From: Tsuneonella amylolytica
Lineage (GTDB): Bacteria; Pseudomonadota; Alphaproteobacteria; Sphingomonadales; Sphingomonadaceae
Assembly (NCBI RefSeq): GCF_003626915.1
Contig: NZ_CP032570.1
Span: 1,978,501 to 2,042,500, forward strand
Reading direction: 5' to 3'
Length of the DNA: 64,000 bases
In this document: piece after piece, positions 43,920 through 52,168 of the stretch
Position numbering within the stretch: position 1 is the first letter of the stretch
How the letters are laid out: each line of letters opens with the position of its first letter
The notes under the pieces: model-generated
What the model was told of the DNA's origin: nothing
Seen by the model: only the letters and a program-made list of their open reading frames with translations
Database searches by the model: none
Translations under genes and position numbers: made by a program

Positions 43920-45608
43920 ATGCGCGTTGAGACCGGCGATTGGCCGCAGAGCGAGGCGAACCGCGTGAGCGGGCCGCGCATCCTGCTCGTCGTCGGCGGC
44001 GGTATCGCGGCCTACAAGTCGTGCGAGCTCGTCCGGCTGATCCGCAAGGGCGGCGGCAGCGTGACCTGCGTGCTGACCGAGGGCGGCAGCCAGTTCGTCA
44101 CCCCGATGGCGCTCGCCGCGCTCAGCGAGAACAAGGTCTATACCAGCCTCTTCGACCTCAAGGACGAGATCGAGATGGGCCATATCCAGCTGTCGCGGCA
44201 GGCCGACCTCGTGGTCGTGTGCCCGGCGACCGCGGACCTGCTGGCCAAGATGACCGCCGGCATCGCCAACGATCTTGCGACCACGCTGATCCTCGCCACC
44301 GACAAGCCGGTGATGGCGGTCCCCGCGATGAACGTGCGGATGTGGCAGCACGAAGCGACGCAGCGCAACGTCGGGTGGCTGCGCGAGGCCGGGGTCGAGG
44401 TGATGGAGCCCGACGAAGGGCCGATGGCCTGCGGCGAATTCGGCCCGGGCCGCCTGCCCGAACCCGAACTGATCTGGGCCGAAATCGCTGCTCGCTTCGG
44501 CATCGCCGCCGATTGCGAACCGGCCGGATACATCGAAGCGCTGGAGCCGGAGGACGAGCCCGAGGTCGCGCAGAAGACGGGCGGCGGCGGGCTCGGCAGC
44601 CTGCTGTCCTCGCTCATCCCCCGCTCGACCCCCAAGCGCCGTGCCGAGGAAATTTTCGAGGAAGAACCGCCGCACGATCCGGTCGGCGAGGAACTCGCCG
44701 CGCCGGTGCCCGAGTTCGAACCGGTCGAGCGCCAGCCCGATCTTTCTTCTCCGCTGATGGCGCGCAAGGGGGCTGCCCGCTCCGCCCCGCCGACCGATGC
44801 GGATGCGATCAACCACATGGTGCGGACCGGCACCGGCGACCAGCAGCCCGAGGTGTTCGCGCAGGCGCTCGCGCAAGACCCGCTGGCGGGGCAGGCGGAA
44901 TTCGACATCGATCCCGAGCACCGCCCGCTGTTCGGCCGCCACGTGCTCGTGACCGCCGGGCCCACGCACGAACCGATCGATCCCGTGCGCTACATCGCCA
45001 ATCGCTCGAGCGGCAAGCAAGGCTTCGCGATCGCCGCCGCCGCCGCCGCGCTGGGCGCGCGGGTGACCCTGGTGGCAGGGCCGGTCAGCCTGCCGACCCC
45101 CGTCGGCGTCGACCGCATCGACGTGATCTCGGCGCGCGAGATGGCCGCCGCGGTCAAGGACGCGCTGCCCGCCGATGCCGCGGTGATGGTCGCCGCGGTC
45201 GCCGACTGGCGGAGCAAGGACTACGCGGTCGAGAAAATGAAGAAGCGCGGCTCCGCCCCGCCCGCGCTGCTCCTCACCGAGAACCCCGACATCCTGGCGC
45301 AAGTCGCCGCGGGCAAGCAGCGGCCCAAGCTGCTGGTCGGTTTCGCCGCCGAGACCGAGGACGTGATCGAGAACGCCAAGGTCAAGCGCAAGCGCAAGGC
45401 GGCCGACTGGATCGTCGCCAACGACGTGACCGCGGTGGACGGCCCGCATGGTTCTGGGGGCGTGATGGGCGGCGATGCCAACGCGGTGCACATCGTCACC
45501 GGCGAAGGGATCGAACACCTGCCGGAAATGCCCAAGTACGACGTCGCGCTGGCGCTCGCCGAACGCATGGCAGCCGCGCTCGACCGGGTCGATCCGCGCG
45601 GTGGCTGA
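43920..45608 (+). CDS. coaBC: Bifunctional phosphopantothenoylcysteine decarboxylase / phosphopantothenate-cysteine ligase
   Basis: Two steps of coenzyme A synthesis. The CoaC part (about 20-195) has [15 protein letters not shown], catalytic His in [19 protein letters not shown] and the Cys of [13 protein letters not shown]; the CoaB part (about 340-550) has [44 protein letters not shown] and FAAETED. Between them is an acidic, Pro/Glu-rich disordered stretch of about 120 residues, making the protein 562 instead of about 400-430. ATG 43920 follows AGAGGGG. Confidence 0.95.
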   Translation: MRVETGDWPQSEANRVSGPRILLVVGGGIAAYKSCELVRLIRKGGGSVTCVLTEGGSQFVTPMALAALSENKVYTSLFDLKDEIEMGHIQLSRQADLVVVCPATADLLAKMTAGIANDLATTLILATDKPVMAVPAMNVRMWQHEATQRNVGWLREAGVEVMEPDEGPMACGEFGPGRLPEPELIWAEIAARFGIAADCEPAGYIEALEPEDEPEVAQKTGGGGLGSLLSSLIPRSTPKRRAEEIFEEEPPHDPVGEELAAPVPEFEPVERQPDLSSPLMARKGAARSAPPTDADAINHMVRTGTGDQQPEVFAQALAQDPLAGQAEFDIDPEHRPLFGRHVLVTAGPTHEPIDPVRYIANRSSGKQGFAIAAAAAALGARVTLVAGPVSLPTPVGVDRIDVISAREMAAAVKDALPADAAVMVAAVADWRSKDYAVEKMKKRGSAPPALLLTENPDILAQVAAGKQRPKLLVGFAAETEDVIENAKVKRKRKAADWIVANDVTAVDGPHGSGGVMGGDANAVHIVTGEGIEHLPEMPKYDVALALAERMAAALDRVDPRGG

Positions 45609-46062
45609 GCCTGTTGCGATCGCGATCAAGCGGCTGCCGCATTCCGATGGTCTTGAGTTGCCGCGATACGCGACGCCCGGTGCCGCCGGGATGGACGTGA
45701 TCTCGGCAGAGGACACGGTCATCGCACCGGGTGCACGCCATGCGGTGGCGACCGGGCTCGCGCTCGCCATCCCGGATGGCTACGAGATCCAGGTGCGCCC
45801 GCGCTCCGGCCTTGCGCTCAAGCACGGGATCACCGTGCCCAATACGCCGGGCACGATCGATTCCGACTACCGCGGCGAGCTGAAGGTGATCCTCATCAAC
45901 CACGGCGACGAACCGTTCGCGATTGCACGGGGCGACCGCGTGGCGCAGCTCGTCCTCGCACCCGTGGTTCAGGCCGCGTGGATCGAAACGGACGACCTCG
46001 GCGAGACCGAGCGCGGCACCGGCGGGTTCGGATCGACGGGCGGGCACGCGAGGCTGAGCTGA
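45601..46062 (+). CDS. dut: Deoxyuridine 5'-triphosphate nucleotidohydrolase
   Basis: Hydrolyses dUTP to dUMP, keeping uracil out of DNA. The 153-residue trimeric enzyme shows motif 1 ([11 protein letters not shown]), motif 2 ([11 protein letters not shown]), motif 3 ([16 protein letters not shown]), motif 4 ([12 protein letters not shown]) and the C-terminal glycine-rich [12 protein letters not shown] 45601 overlaps the coaBC stop, and the dut stop overlaps the next ATG by one base, so the three genes form a coupled unit. Confidence 0.96.
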   Translation: MAEPVAIAIKRLPHSDGLELPRYATPGAAGMDVISAEDTVIAPGARHAVATGLALAIPDGYEIQVRPRSGLALKHGITVPNTPGTIDSDYRGELKVILINHGDEPFAIARGDRVAQLVLAPVVQAAWIETDDLGETERGTGGFGSTGGHARLS

Positions 46063-46472
46063 TGGCATTGATATTCTACGCCGAAGACGATCCGCTGATG
46101 GGCGAGCTGGTGCAGGAAACCCTGCTCGGCGCGGGCCATGCGGTCGGCGTGCTGGAGGACGGGCAGGATGCGCTGGCGGCGCTGCGCCGCCGCAAGCCGG
46201 CGCTCGCTATCGTCGACATGGGGTTGCCGCAGATGAGCGGAGCGGAACTCATCAAGATCGTCCGCCGTGACGAGCAGCTCTACGACCTGCCCATCCTGGT
46301 GCTGACCGCGCGGCGGTCGGAAGAGGACGAGGCGATCGCACGGCAGGCGGGGGCCAACGGCTACCTGCGCAAGCCGTTCGATCCGACCCGGCTGATCGGG
46401 ATGGTCAACCAGATCCTCGATTGGGCCGAGACGCGCAAACCCCCGCCCAAGCCGGTGCGTCACGGACTGTAG
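46062..46472 (+). CDS. Single-domain response regulator
   Basis: A 136-residue CheY-like receiver without an output domain. The acidic pocket is EDDP, the phospho-acceptor Asp is in LAIVDMGLPQMSG, the Thr switch in VLTARRSEED and the Lys in YLRKPFDPTRL. The C-terminal tail is proline-rich. Such stand-alone receivers pass signals to kinases or other regulators by protein contact. The partner is unknown; no kinase is adjacent. Confidence 0.93.
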   Translation: MALIFYAEDDPLMGELVQETLLGAGHAVGVLEDGQDALAALRRRKPALAIVDMGLPQMSGAELIKIVRRDEQLYDLPILVLTARRSEEDEAIARQAGANGYLRKPFDPTRLIGMVNQILDWAETRKPPPKPVRHGL

Positions 46473-46475
46473 GGT

Positions 46476-47093
46476 TCAGCCGCGCAGGCTTTCCAGCCGC
46501 TGGAGATAGCGGGCGACGGTATCGATCTCGAGGTTGACCTCAGACCCTTGCGCCAGTTCGCCGAGCGTCGTCACCTCGGCGGTGTGCGGGATGAGGTTCA
46601 GACCGAAGTGCACCGACCCGTTCGCGCGGTCGGCGACCGAGTTCACCGTCAGCGATACCCCGTCGACCGTGATCGAGCCCTTGGCCGCGATGAACGGCGC
46701 GAGCTCGCGCGGGGCAACGATCGTGACCCGCATCGAATCGCCTTCCGGCTCCCAGTCCACGACCGTGCCCACCGCGTCGACATGGCCCGACACGATGTGC
46801 CCGCCCAGTTCATCGCCGACCTTGAGCGAAGGTTCGAGGTTGATCCGCCGCCCTTCGGTCCAGGTGCCCGCGGCGGTGCAGCCGATCGTTTCGGCCGACA
46901 CGTCGACCGCGAACCACGCGTCGCCCGCGGTGCCGCCCTTTTCCACCACGGTCAGGCATACGCCCGCGCAGGCGATCGAAGCGCCGATGGCGATCCTGTC
47001 GGGATCGTACGGACACGCGATCCGCACGCGCATGTCGCCGCGCTGCTCGACGCTCTCGATGGTGCCTATGGCGGTGACGATCCCGGTGAACAT
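46476..47093 (-). CDS. ribE: Riboflavin synthase alpha chain
   Basis: Dismutates two 6,7-dimethyl-8-ribityllumazine to riboflavin. The 205-residue protein is two similar beta-barrels: FTGIVTAIGTIESVEQRGD and the second copy GGHIVSGHVDAVGTVVDW, each followed by the SVAC/GVCLTV or SITVDGVSLTVNSV block. It is the last gene of the leftward sco-ycgN-ygjP-ribD-ribE run, 11 bp after ribD. No FMN riboswitch is visible upstream. Confidence 0.95.
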   Translation of the reverse strand: MFTGIVTAIGTIESVEQRGDMRVRIACPYDPDRIAIGASIACAGVCLTVVEKGGTAGDAWFAVDVSAETIGCTAAGTWTEGRRINLEPSLKVGDELGGHIVSGHVDAVGTVVDWEPEGDSMRVTIVAPRELAPFIAAKGSITVDGVSLTVNSVADRANGSVHFGLNLIPHTAEVTTLGELAQGSEVNLEIDTVARYLQRLESLRG

Positions 47094-47104
47094 GATGCTA
47101 TCCC

Positions 47105-48151
47105 CTAACGGGCGCGGCGATAGGCGGTGAAGGTGTCGCTGCCAAGCTGCGCGGTTTCGGCGAGCGTCCAGCGGCTGTGCGCGTCGTCGAGGCGTTCCAG
47201 TCCGAGGCGTCCCACCGGCCGCAACCCGTCGCCGACCACGATGGGCGCGCGGTAGATCTCCAGCCGGTCGACGAGGTCGGCGGCGAGAAAGCTGGCTGCG
47301 GTTTCGGCTCCGCCTTCGACGTAGAGGTATTGCACCCCGTCCAGCCGGGAGATCGCGGCGGGATCGTCGATGACCCGCACACCGTCGGGCGCGACGCCGC
47401 GGCTGAGCAGCACGCGCTGCGGGCTGCGATCCTCCAGCCCCGGCAGCCGCACGTCGAGGCGGGGGCGGTCGCTGCGCCAGGTCTCGCCGCCCACGAGGAT
47501 GGCGTCTGCGCGGGCGCGGCGGGCGTGAACGTGCGCGCGGGCCGCATCGCCGGTGATCCACCGGCTGGTCCCGTCGGCGAGCGCGATGCACCCGTCGAGC
47601 GACATGGCGAGCTTCAGGGTCACGTGCGGACGGCCGAGCGACCTTTGGGCAAGGTATCCTGCGAGACTGTCCCGCACCGCGTCGGACCCTGCGACGTGCA
47701 CCTCGATACCGGCTTCGCGCAGCATGGCGACGCCAGCGCCCGCGGTGCGCGGATCGGGGTCTTCCACCCCCAAGATGACCCGCGCGGGCCGTGCTTGGGC
47801 CAGGAGTGCGGCGCAGGCCGGGCCGCGGTCCGATTGGTGCGCGCAGGGTTCCAGCGTGACGAAGACGTCCGCGCCGGATGCCTTCTGGCCCGCCTCGGCC
47901 AGCGCCATCGCTTCGGCATGCGGACGTCCGCCGGCCTGCGTCCAGCCGCGACCGACGACCCGGCCGTCGCGGACGATCAGGCAGCCGACGGCGGGATTGG
48001 GCCGCGAAAGGGGCCGCCCGCGCGCGGCGAGGCGCGCCGCGGCGGCCAGCCACTCGGCGTCAGCGCGCAGGCTGCGAGCCTTGCGTGTTCGAAGCGGGAG
48101 CGCCGGCGGCGTCGGCCGCTTCTTCTTCCGCGAGCCGGCGCTCCATCGCAT
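47105..48151 (-). CDS. ribD: Bifunctional diaminohydroxyphosphoribosylaminopyrimidine deaminase / reductase
   Basis: Deaminates then reduces the second intermediate of riboflavin synthesis. The N-terminal deaminase has zinc ligands in GGRPHAEAMAL and EPCAHQSDRGPACA (usual PCxxxGRTPPC), and the reductase has LKLAMSLDGCIALADGTSRWITG and ADAILVGGETWRSDRP. ATG 48151 overlaps the upstream gene by 92 bp and gives 27 residues with no homology; a CTG at 48070 would match the family end better. Start is therefore uncertain. Confidence 0.92.
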   Translation of the reverse strand: MRWSAGSRKKKRPTPPALPLRTRKARSLRADAEWLAAAARLAARGRPLSRPNPAVGCLIVRDGRVVGRGWTQAGGRPHAEAMALAEAGQKASGADVFVTLEPCAHQSDRGPACAALLAQARPARVILGVEDPDPRTAGAGVAMLREAGIEVHVAGSDAVRDSLAGYLAQRSLGRPHVTLKLAMSLDGCIALADGTSRWITGDAARAHVHARRARADAILVGGETWRSDRPRLDVRLPGLEDRSPQRVLLSRGVAPDGVRVIDDPAAISRLDGVQYLYVEGGAETAASFLAADLVDRLEIYRAPIVVGDGLRPVGRLGLERLDDAHSRWTLAETAQLGSDTFTAYRRAR

Positions 48152-48650
48152 CTACGTCGAGGCCGGTCGCGCGGCCGAGATCGCGGTACATCTGCCTGAC
48201 GTCCTCTTCGCGCTGGCGCTGTTCGGCGGCAAGGCGGTCCTGCACCTTCTGGTTGGCGAGGTTGGACGCCTCGATCTCGGCATCGGTCCGGCCGGGTTCG
48301 AAGGTGGTGATGAAATCGACCTTGTTGGGCGGAATGGGCACCCGCCACTTCTCGCCCGCGAACTGCCAGAAGATCAGCGATGGCACGACCGCGGCCAGCA
48401 GCAGCGCCCAGACCTTTATCTTCACGTGTTCGGCAGCCATCGCCGCCAGCGCGATTGCGCCGATGATCGCGATGATCCCGCCGACCAGCCAGTTCAGCCC
48501 GGCCGCGTGATCGGTGAGCATGTACATCAGCGATCCGGTGAGCAGCGCCGAACCCGCGAGGATCGGCCAGCGATACCGGTTGGGGCGTTTGAACTCGCTC
48601 CAGAAGTCGGCAATTCCGGGGCCGGGGTTGAGGCGCTGAACTATTCGCAT
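48060..48650 (-). CDS. Membrane protein with cytoplasmic coiled-coil tail, unknown function
   Basis: A 196-residue protein with three membrane helices (IVQRLNPGP...; YRWPILAGSALLTGSLMYML; LNWLVGGIIAIIGAIALAAMA; VWALLLAAVVPSLIFW), a short conserved FAGEKWRVPIPPNKVDFITTFEPGR, and a charged, helical C-terminus with RLAAEQRQREEDVRQMYRDLG. I do not know a function; I believe it is conserved among sphingomonads. ATG 48650 has a TATCTT -10 6 nt before it. Confidence 0.7.
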   Translation of the reverse strand: MRIVQRLNPGPGIADFWSEFKRPNRYRWPILAGSALLTGSLMYMLTDHAAGLNWLVGGIIAIIGAIALAAMAAEHVKIKVWALLLAAVVPSLIFWQFAGEKWRVPIPPNKVDFITTFEPGRTDAEIEASNLANQKVQDRLAAEQRQREEDVRQMYRDLGRATGLDVDAMERRLAEEEAADAAGAPASNTQGSQPAR

Positions 48651-48656
48651 GACCCC

Positions 48657-48685
48657 AAGATAGGATCAGCCGAAGCCCGCGTAAA
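48657..48685 (-). promoter_or_regulatory. Internal promoter in the sco-rib run
   Basis: Minus strand TTTACG (48680-48685), 17-bp spacer, TATCTT (48657-48662), ending 6 nt before the ATG at 48650, no Shine-Dalgarno. It lies over the last codons of ygjP and would uncouple the membrane protein and rib genes from the sco part. Confidence 0.5.
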
Positions 48686-49388
48686 GCGACCGCCCGTGCG
48701 CCTTGATCCAGGCGTCCGCCGCGGCGATGTCGCCATCGAACACGCGGGCCAGCGCGGCGTGGAAGGCCGGGCTGTGGTCGAAGTGGAGGCAGTGGGCGAC
48801 TTCGTGCGCCACGACCGACCGGCGCACGTGATCGGGCGCCATCACCAGCCGCCAGTTGATCCGCACCGTGCCGCTCGTCGAACACGAACCCCAGCGCCGC
48901 TGCGCGCGGCTGAGGCGCAGCGCGGGCAGCGGCACTCCGGCGCGGCCCGCATATTCGGCAAGGTCGGCGGACAGCAGCCGCACCGCTTCGCGTTCGAGCC
49001 AGCGCTGGATGCGCGGGGCAAGGCTCTCGTGCGGACCGCCGACTTCCAGTCGCTCGCCCGCGAGGCGCGGCGTGCGGGGGAAGGACGCTTGCCAGTCGAT
49101 CGCGAGCGCCGCACCGCGGTAGGCGACCGTGCCGCCCGGCTCGATGGGCCGGTGCTCGGGGATCTTCGCGAGCTGCGCCTCCAGCCAGTCGGTCCGCGCG
49201 GCGACAAAGGCCAGCGCCTCGCGCGTGGCGCACCATCGGGGCAGGGTGACGCGCACCTCGCTGCCGTCGGGGGCGAGGCGCAACGTCAGACGCCGTGCGC
49301 GGGCGTTGCGGCGAACCGCGACGGGCAGGGTGCGCCCGGCCAGCGAAACCGTGGGTTCGGCGATCTCGCGGCGGAGCCAGTCGATCAC
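48666..49388 (-). CDS. YgjP-like M48/DUF45 zinc metallopeptidase
   Basis: A 240-residue protein with the minigluzincin core: VAHEVAHCLHFDHSPAFHAAL gives HExxH plus the third His, preceded by QRRWGSCSTSGTVRINWRL, a conserved block of the YgjP/DUF45 (SprT-like) family. The N-terminal part has RRNARARRLTLRLAPDG. Its substrate is unknown; the family is often annotated M48. It overlaps the YcgN gene by 4 bp. Confidence 0.9.
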   Translation of the reverse strand: MIDWLRREIAEPTVSLAGRTLPVAVRRNARARRLTLRLAPDGSEVRVTLPRWCATREALAFVAARTDWLEAQLAKIPEHRPIEPGGTVAYRGAALAIDWQASFPRTPRLAGERLEVGGPHESLAPRIQRWLEREAVRLLSADLAEYAGRAGVPLPALRLSRAQRRWGSCSTSGTVRINWRLVMAPDHVRRSVVAHEVAHCLHFDHSPAFHAALARVFDGDIAAADAWIKAHGRSLYAGFG

Positions 49389-49888
49389 GCGGCGTTCCCG
49401 CCTGCCTCGTTTTCGCCCGCCTGATCGTCGGCGCTATCGCCGGTCTCGTCGTCGATCCAGTCGACGACATGGTGTTCGAGCGGGCCGGCATCGGTTTCGC
49501 TCACCACCCGGCCGGCGATCCCGGGGCCGCGCCGATGAACCGCCTCGCGGTCGCCGCTGAGTAGGTAGTGCCATTCGCGCAACGATTCGCCCGCTGCGCG
49601 CAGGCGATAGGCGCAGGTCTCGGGCAGCCAGGTGACCCGGTCGACGAGGCGCGGGGTCAGGCGCAGGCAGTCGGGCACGAAAGCCTTGCGGTGGCGATAG
49701 TCGCGGCAGCGGGCGGTCCCGGTGTCGAGCAGCTTGCACGACACGTTGGTGTGCGCAATCTCGCCGGTGTCTTCGTCTTCGAGCTTGTGGAGGCAGCAGC
49801 GGCCACAGCCGTCGCAAAGGGCCTCCCACTCCTCGCGGTCCAGTTCTGCGAGCGGGCGCTCCCAGAACCGGTCCCTCAGCGCACCCAC
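49385..49888 (-). CDS. YcgN-like (UPF0260) Cys-rich zinc/iron-chelating protein
   Basis: A 167-residue YkgJ/YcgN family protein. Conserved cysteines are LCDGCGRCCLHKLED, SCKLLDTGTARCRDY, PDCLRL and ETCAYR. The family is thought to bind zinc or an Fe-S cluster. The acidic C-terminal 40 residues are extra. GTG 49888 overlaps the sco gene end; an acidic tail ends close to the ygjP start. Confidence 0.88.
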   Translation of the reverse strand: MGALRDRFWERPLAELDREEWEALCDGCGRCCLHKLEDEDTGEIAHTNVSCKLLDTGTARCRDYRHRKAFVPDCLRLTPRLVDRVTWLPETCAYRLRAAGESLREWHYLLSGDREAVHRRGPGIAGRVVSETDAGPLEHHVVDWIDDETGDSADDQAGENEAGGNAA

Positions 49889-50478
49889 TTCGCCAGCTCC
49901 TGCGCCACCGCGGCGGCGCCCTGGTCGGTCGGTAGGGTCGCGATCGGCGCGCCGTCGGGCCCGAACAGGTAGGTCACGTTGGAATGGTCGACGAGATAGG
50001 CACCATTGTCCTCCACCTTGCCCTTGCCGTGGAAGACCTTGAACGCCTTGGCCGCCGCGTCGATCTGTTCGGGCGTGCCGGTCAGGCCGACGATGTCCTT
50101 GCCGAACGCCGAGACGAACTCGCCGACGACCTTGGGGGTATCGCGTTCGGGATCGACCGAGACGAAGATCTGCTGGACCTTCGCAGCCTCGTCCGGATGC
50201 TCTGCCGCGAACGTCCGCAGGCCCTGCGCGGTCCGCTGCACGTCGGTCGGGCAGATGTCGGGGCAATAGGTGTAGCCGAAATAGACCACCGCGTACTTGC
50301 CGCGGAAATCCGCCCAGCGACGGGTCTGGCCGTTCTGGTCCACGAGCGTGAAATCCCCGCCGATGGTCGCACCGGCGAGCGGCGCCTCCTCGGTCGGCGC
50401 GGGCTGGCCCGAGCAGGCAGCGAGGCTCGCGAGCAGCGTGGCGGCGGCTGCGCGCGAGAGCATGGCGCGGCGGTTCAC
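49876..50478 (-). CDS. SCO1/SenC family copper chaperone lipoprotein
   Basis: Thioredoxin-fold protein that delivers copper to the CuA site of cytochrome c oxidase. The 200-residue precursor has a lipobox LAAC (about residue 22), the copper-binding CxxxC in GYTYCPDICPTD and a conserved His in VDHSNVTYLFG. ISVDPERDT fits the family (FVSVDPERDTP). GTG 50478 or ATG 50463 are both possible. It starts the leftward run that ends with ribE, and links with CBP3 and COQ9 as respiratory assembly genes. Confidence 0.93.
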   Translation of the reverse strand: MNRRAMLSRAAAATLLASLAACSGQPAPTEEAPLAGATIGGDFTLVDQNGQTRRWADFRGKYAVVYFGYTYCPDICPTDVQRTAQGLRTFAAEHPDEAAKVQQIFVSVDPERDTPKVVGEFVSAFGKDIVGLTGTPEQIDAAAKAFKVFHGKGKVEDNGAYLVDHSNVTYLFGPDGAPIATLPTDQGAAAVAQELAKWVR

Positions 50479-50553
50479 GGTCTGCTAACCGGGCGGCGGC
50501 GAGGGCAATCGTTCATTGCCCGGCACATAGGGCTGCGACGGAGACTGCAAAAG

Positions 50554-51174
50554 ATGGGCGGGGGCTTTTTCCGCAAGACGGGCACGATGCTGGCGGCGGC
50601 GGCGATCGGGCTGGCGAGCCCGGCGGCGGCTCAATTTTCCAACGCCTACGAGTTCCTGAAGGCGGTCAAGGATCGCGACGGGGCCGCGGCGACGAAGCTG
50701 CTGAACGAGCCGGGTTCGACGATCGTCAACACGAAGGATGCCACGACCGGCGAGACCGCGCTGCATTACGCCGTGCAGCGCCGCGACGAACTGTGGACCC
50801 GCTTTCTTCTCGACAAGGGCGCCAACCCCAACGCGGCGGACCGCAACGGTGTGACCCCGCTGAGCATCGCGGCCGGCCTCGGCTTTGCGGAAGGGGTGAC
50901 GCAGCTGCTTGCCAAAGGGGCGAAGATCGACGTGACGAACGACGCGGGCGAAACGCCGCTGGTATCGGCCGTCCACCGCCGCGACATGGCGGTGGTGCGG
51001 TTGCTCATCAAGAACGGGGCCGATCCCGACCGGACCGACAACTCGGGCCGCTCCGCGCGAGACTACGCCGCGCTGATGGGCGCATCGAACGCGATGCTGT
51101 CCGAGATCGACCGCGGGGTCGCCGAGCGCAAGGCCGCCGGCGCGCCGCGGGAAACCTACGGACCGGGCGCCTGA
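50554..51174 (+). CDS. Exported ankyrin-repeat protein
   Basis: A 206-residue exported protein. A signal peptide ends near AAAQF. Four ankyrin repeats follow (about 75-175), with NAADRNGVTPLSIAAGLGFAEG and DVTNDAGETPLVSAVHRRDMAVVRLLIKNGADP as clear copies. Periplasmic ankyrin proteins in other bacteria bind and shield enzymes such as catalase or act as inhibitors. ATG 50554 follows AAAAG. It lies 3 bp before the COQ9 gene, so the two are probably cotranscribed. Confidence 0.85.
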   Translation: MGGGFFRKTGTMLAAAAIGLASPAAAQFSNAYEFLKAVKDRDGAAATKLLNEPGSTIVNTKDATTGETALHYAVQRRDELWTRFLLDKGANPNAADRNGVTPLSIAAGLGFAEGVTQLLAKGAKIDVTNDAGETPLVSAVHRRDMAVVRLLIKNGADPDRTDNSGRSARDYAALMGASNAMLSEIDRGVAERKAAGAPRETYGPGA

Positions 51175-51176
51175 CG

Positions 51177-51851
51177 ATGGCCAGCGCTCCCGATGCCTCG
51201 TTTGCGGACCTGACGCTCGATGAACTGCGGCCCGCGCTCGCCCCGGCGATCGCCGATGCCGCGATCTTCGACGGCTGGAACGAGACCGCGCTCGAGGCGG
51301 CGGCCATGCAGGAAGGCGTCGATTTGGACGTCGCGAAACTGGCGTTTCCCGGCGGCGCGATGGACATGATCGCGGCATGGATCGAATCGGTCGATGCCGA
51401 AATGGCCGCCGTGCTCCCGACCGAAATGCTGGCCGGCATGAAGATCCGCGAGCGCATCCGCAGCCTCGTGCAGGCGCGCCTCGATGCGGCCGCCGGACGC
51501 GAGGAAGCGCTGCGCCGGGCGCTCGCCATCATGGCGATGCCGCAGAACGCGCCCCGTGCCGCCCGCCTCGGCTGGTCGAGCGCGGATGCGATGTGGCGGC
51601 TCGCAGGGGATACCGCGACCGATTACAATCACTACACCAAGCGGGCGATACTCGCCTCGATCTACGCGGCGACGCTTCTGGTGTTCGTCGACGACCACAG
51701 CGAGGACAAGGCGGAAACCCGCGCGTTCCTCGACCGGCGGATCGACGGGGTGATGCGGTTCGAGAAAGCCAAGGCGCAGTTCCTGCGGCCGAGCGAGCAA
51801 CGCTTCAGCGTGTCGCGCTTTCTGGGGCGGCTGCGCTACCCCTCGAGCTGA
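51177..51851 (+). CDS. COQ9 family ubiquinone biosynthesis protein
   Basis: Lipid-binding TetR-fold protein of 224 residues that helps ubiquinone synthesis, probably by presenting intermediates. FDGWNETALEAAAMQEGVD and LAFPGGAMDMIAAWIESVD, then WSSADAMWRLAGDTATDYNHYTKRAILA and FLDRRIDGVMRFEKAK are the COQ9 signature, with the last being the amphipathic membrane-binding helix. ATG 51177. Confidence 0.93.
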   Translation: MASAPDASFADLTLDELRPALAPAIADAAIFDGWNETALEAAAMQEGVDLDVAKLAFPGGAMDMIAAWIESVDAEMAAVLPTEMLAGMKIRERIRSLVQARLDAAAGREEALRRALAIMAMPQNAPRAARLGWSSADAMWRLAGDTATDYNHYTKRAILASIYAATLLVFVDDHSEDKAETRAFLDRRIDGVMRFEKAKAQFLRPSEQRFSVSRFLGRLRYPSS

Positions 51852-51854
51852 GGT

Positions 51855-51882
51855 TTATTGATAATCAGTTGCAATTAGCACG
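51855..51882 (+). promoter_or_regulatory. feoAB promoter with Fur-like box
   Basis: TTTATT (51854-51859 region), 16-bp spacer, TAGCAC gives a promoter, and ATTGATAATCAGTTGCAATTA (51857-51877) across the spacer resembles a Fur box (TGATAAT...). Iron-dependent repression of feoAB by Fur is inference; the region is AT-rich against its surroundings. Confidence 0.5.
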
Positions 51883-51903
51883 GCGCTCGGGCATCGGCGC
51901 CGT

Positions 51904-52155
51904 GTGACCGAGGCGCTTACTCTCGACTCCCTCGAACGCGGCCGCCGGGCGCGGATCGTCGCCGTGGACTGGGACCGGATGGCCCCGGAAGACGGCGTGC
52001 GGCTGCGCGCGCTGGGGCTCGATGCGGGCGCGCGGGTGGCGGTGGCACACCGCGGCGTGTTCGCCGGGCGCGATCCGCTGGCGGTGATGATCGGGCGGAT
52101 GACCGTCGCGGTCCGCCGCGCGCACGCCAATGCGATGGAGATCGAACCGCTGTGA
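51904..52155 (+). CDS. feoA: Ferrous iron transport protein A
   Basis: An 83-residue SH3-like protein that binds FeoB and supports Fe(II) uptake. LERGRRARIVAVDWD, VRLRALGLDAGARVAVAHRG and MTVAVRRAHANAMEIEP are the family's order, with the glycine turn in the centre. GTG 51904. feoB follows 13 bp after the stop. Confidence 0.93.
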   Translation: MTEALTLDSLERGRRARIVAVDWDRMAPEDGVRLRALGLDAGARVAVAHRGVFAGRDPLAVMIGRMTVAVRRAHANAMEIEPL

Positions 52156-52168
52156 CGGTATTCCTGCC

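Noticed and set aside
47093..48660. FMN riboswitch before ribE/ribD
   Set aside because: The genes are packed with 11 bp or overlaps; no RFN element pattern is present.
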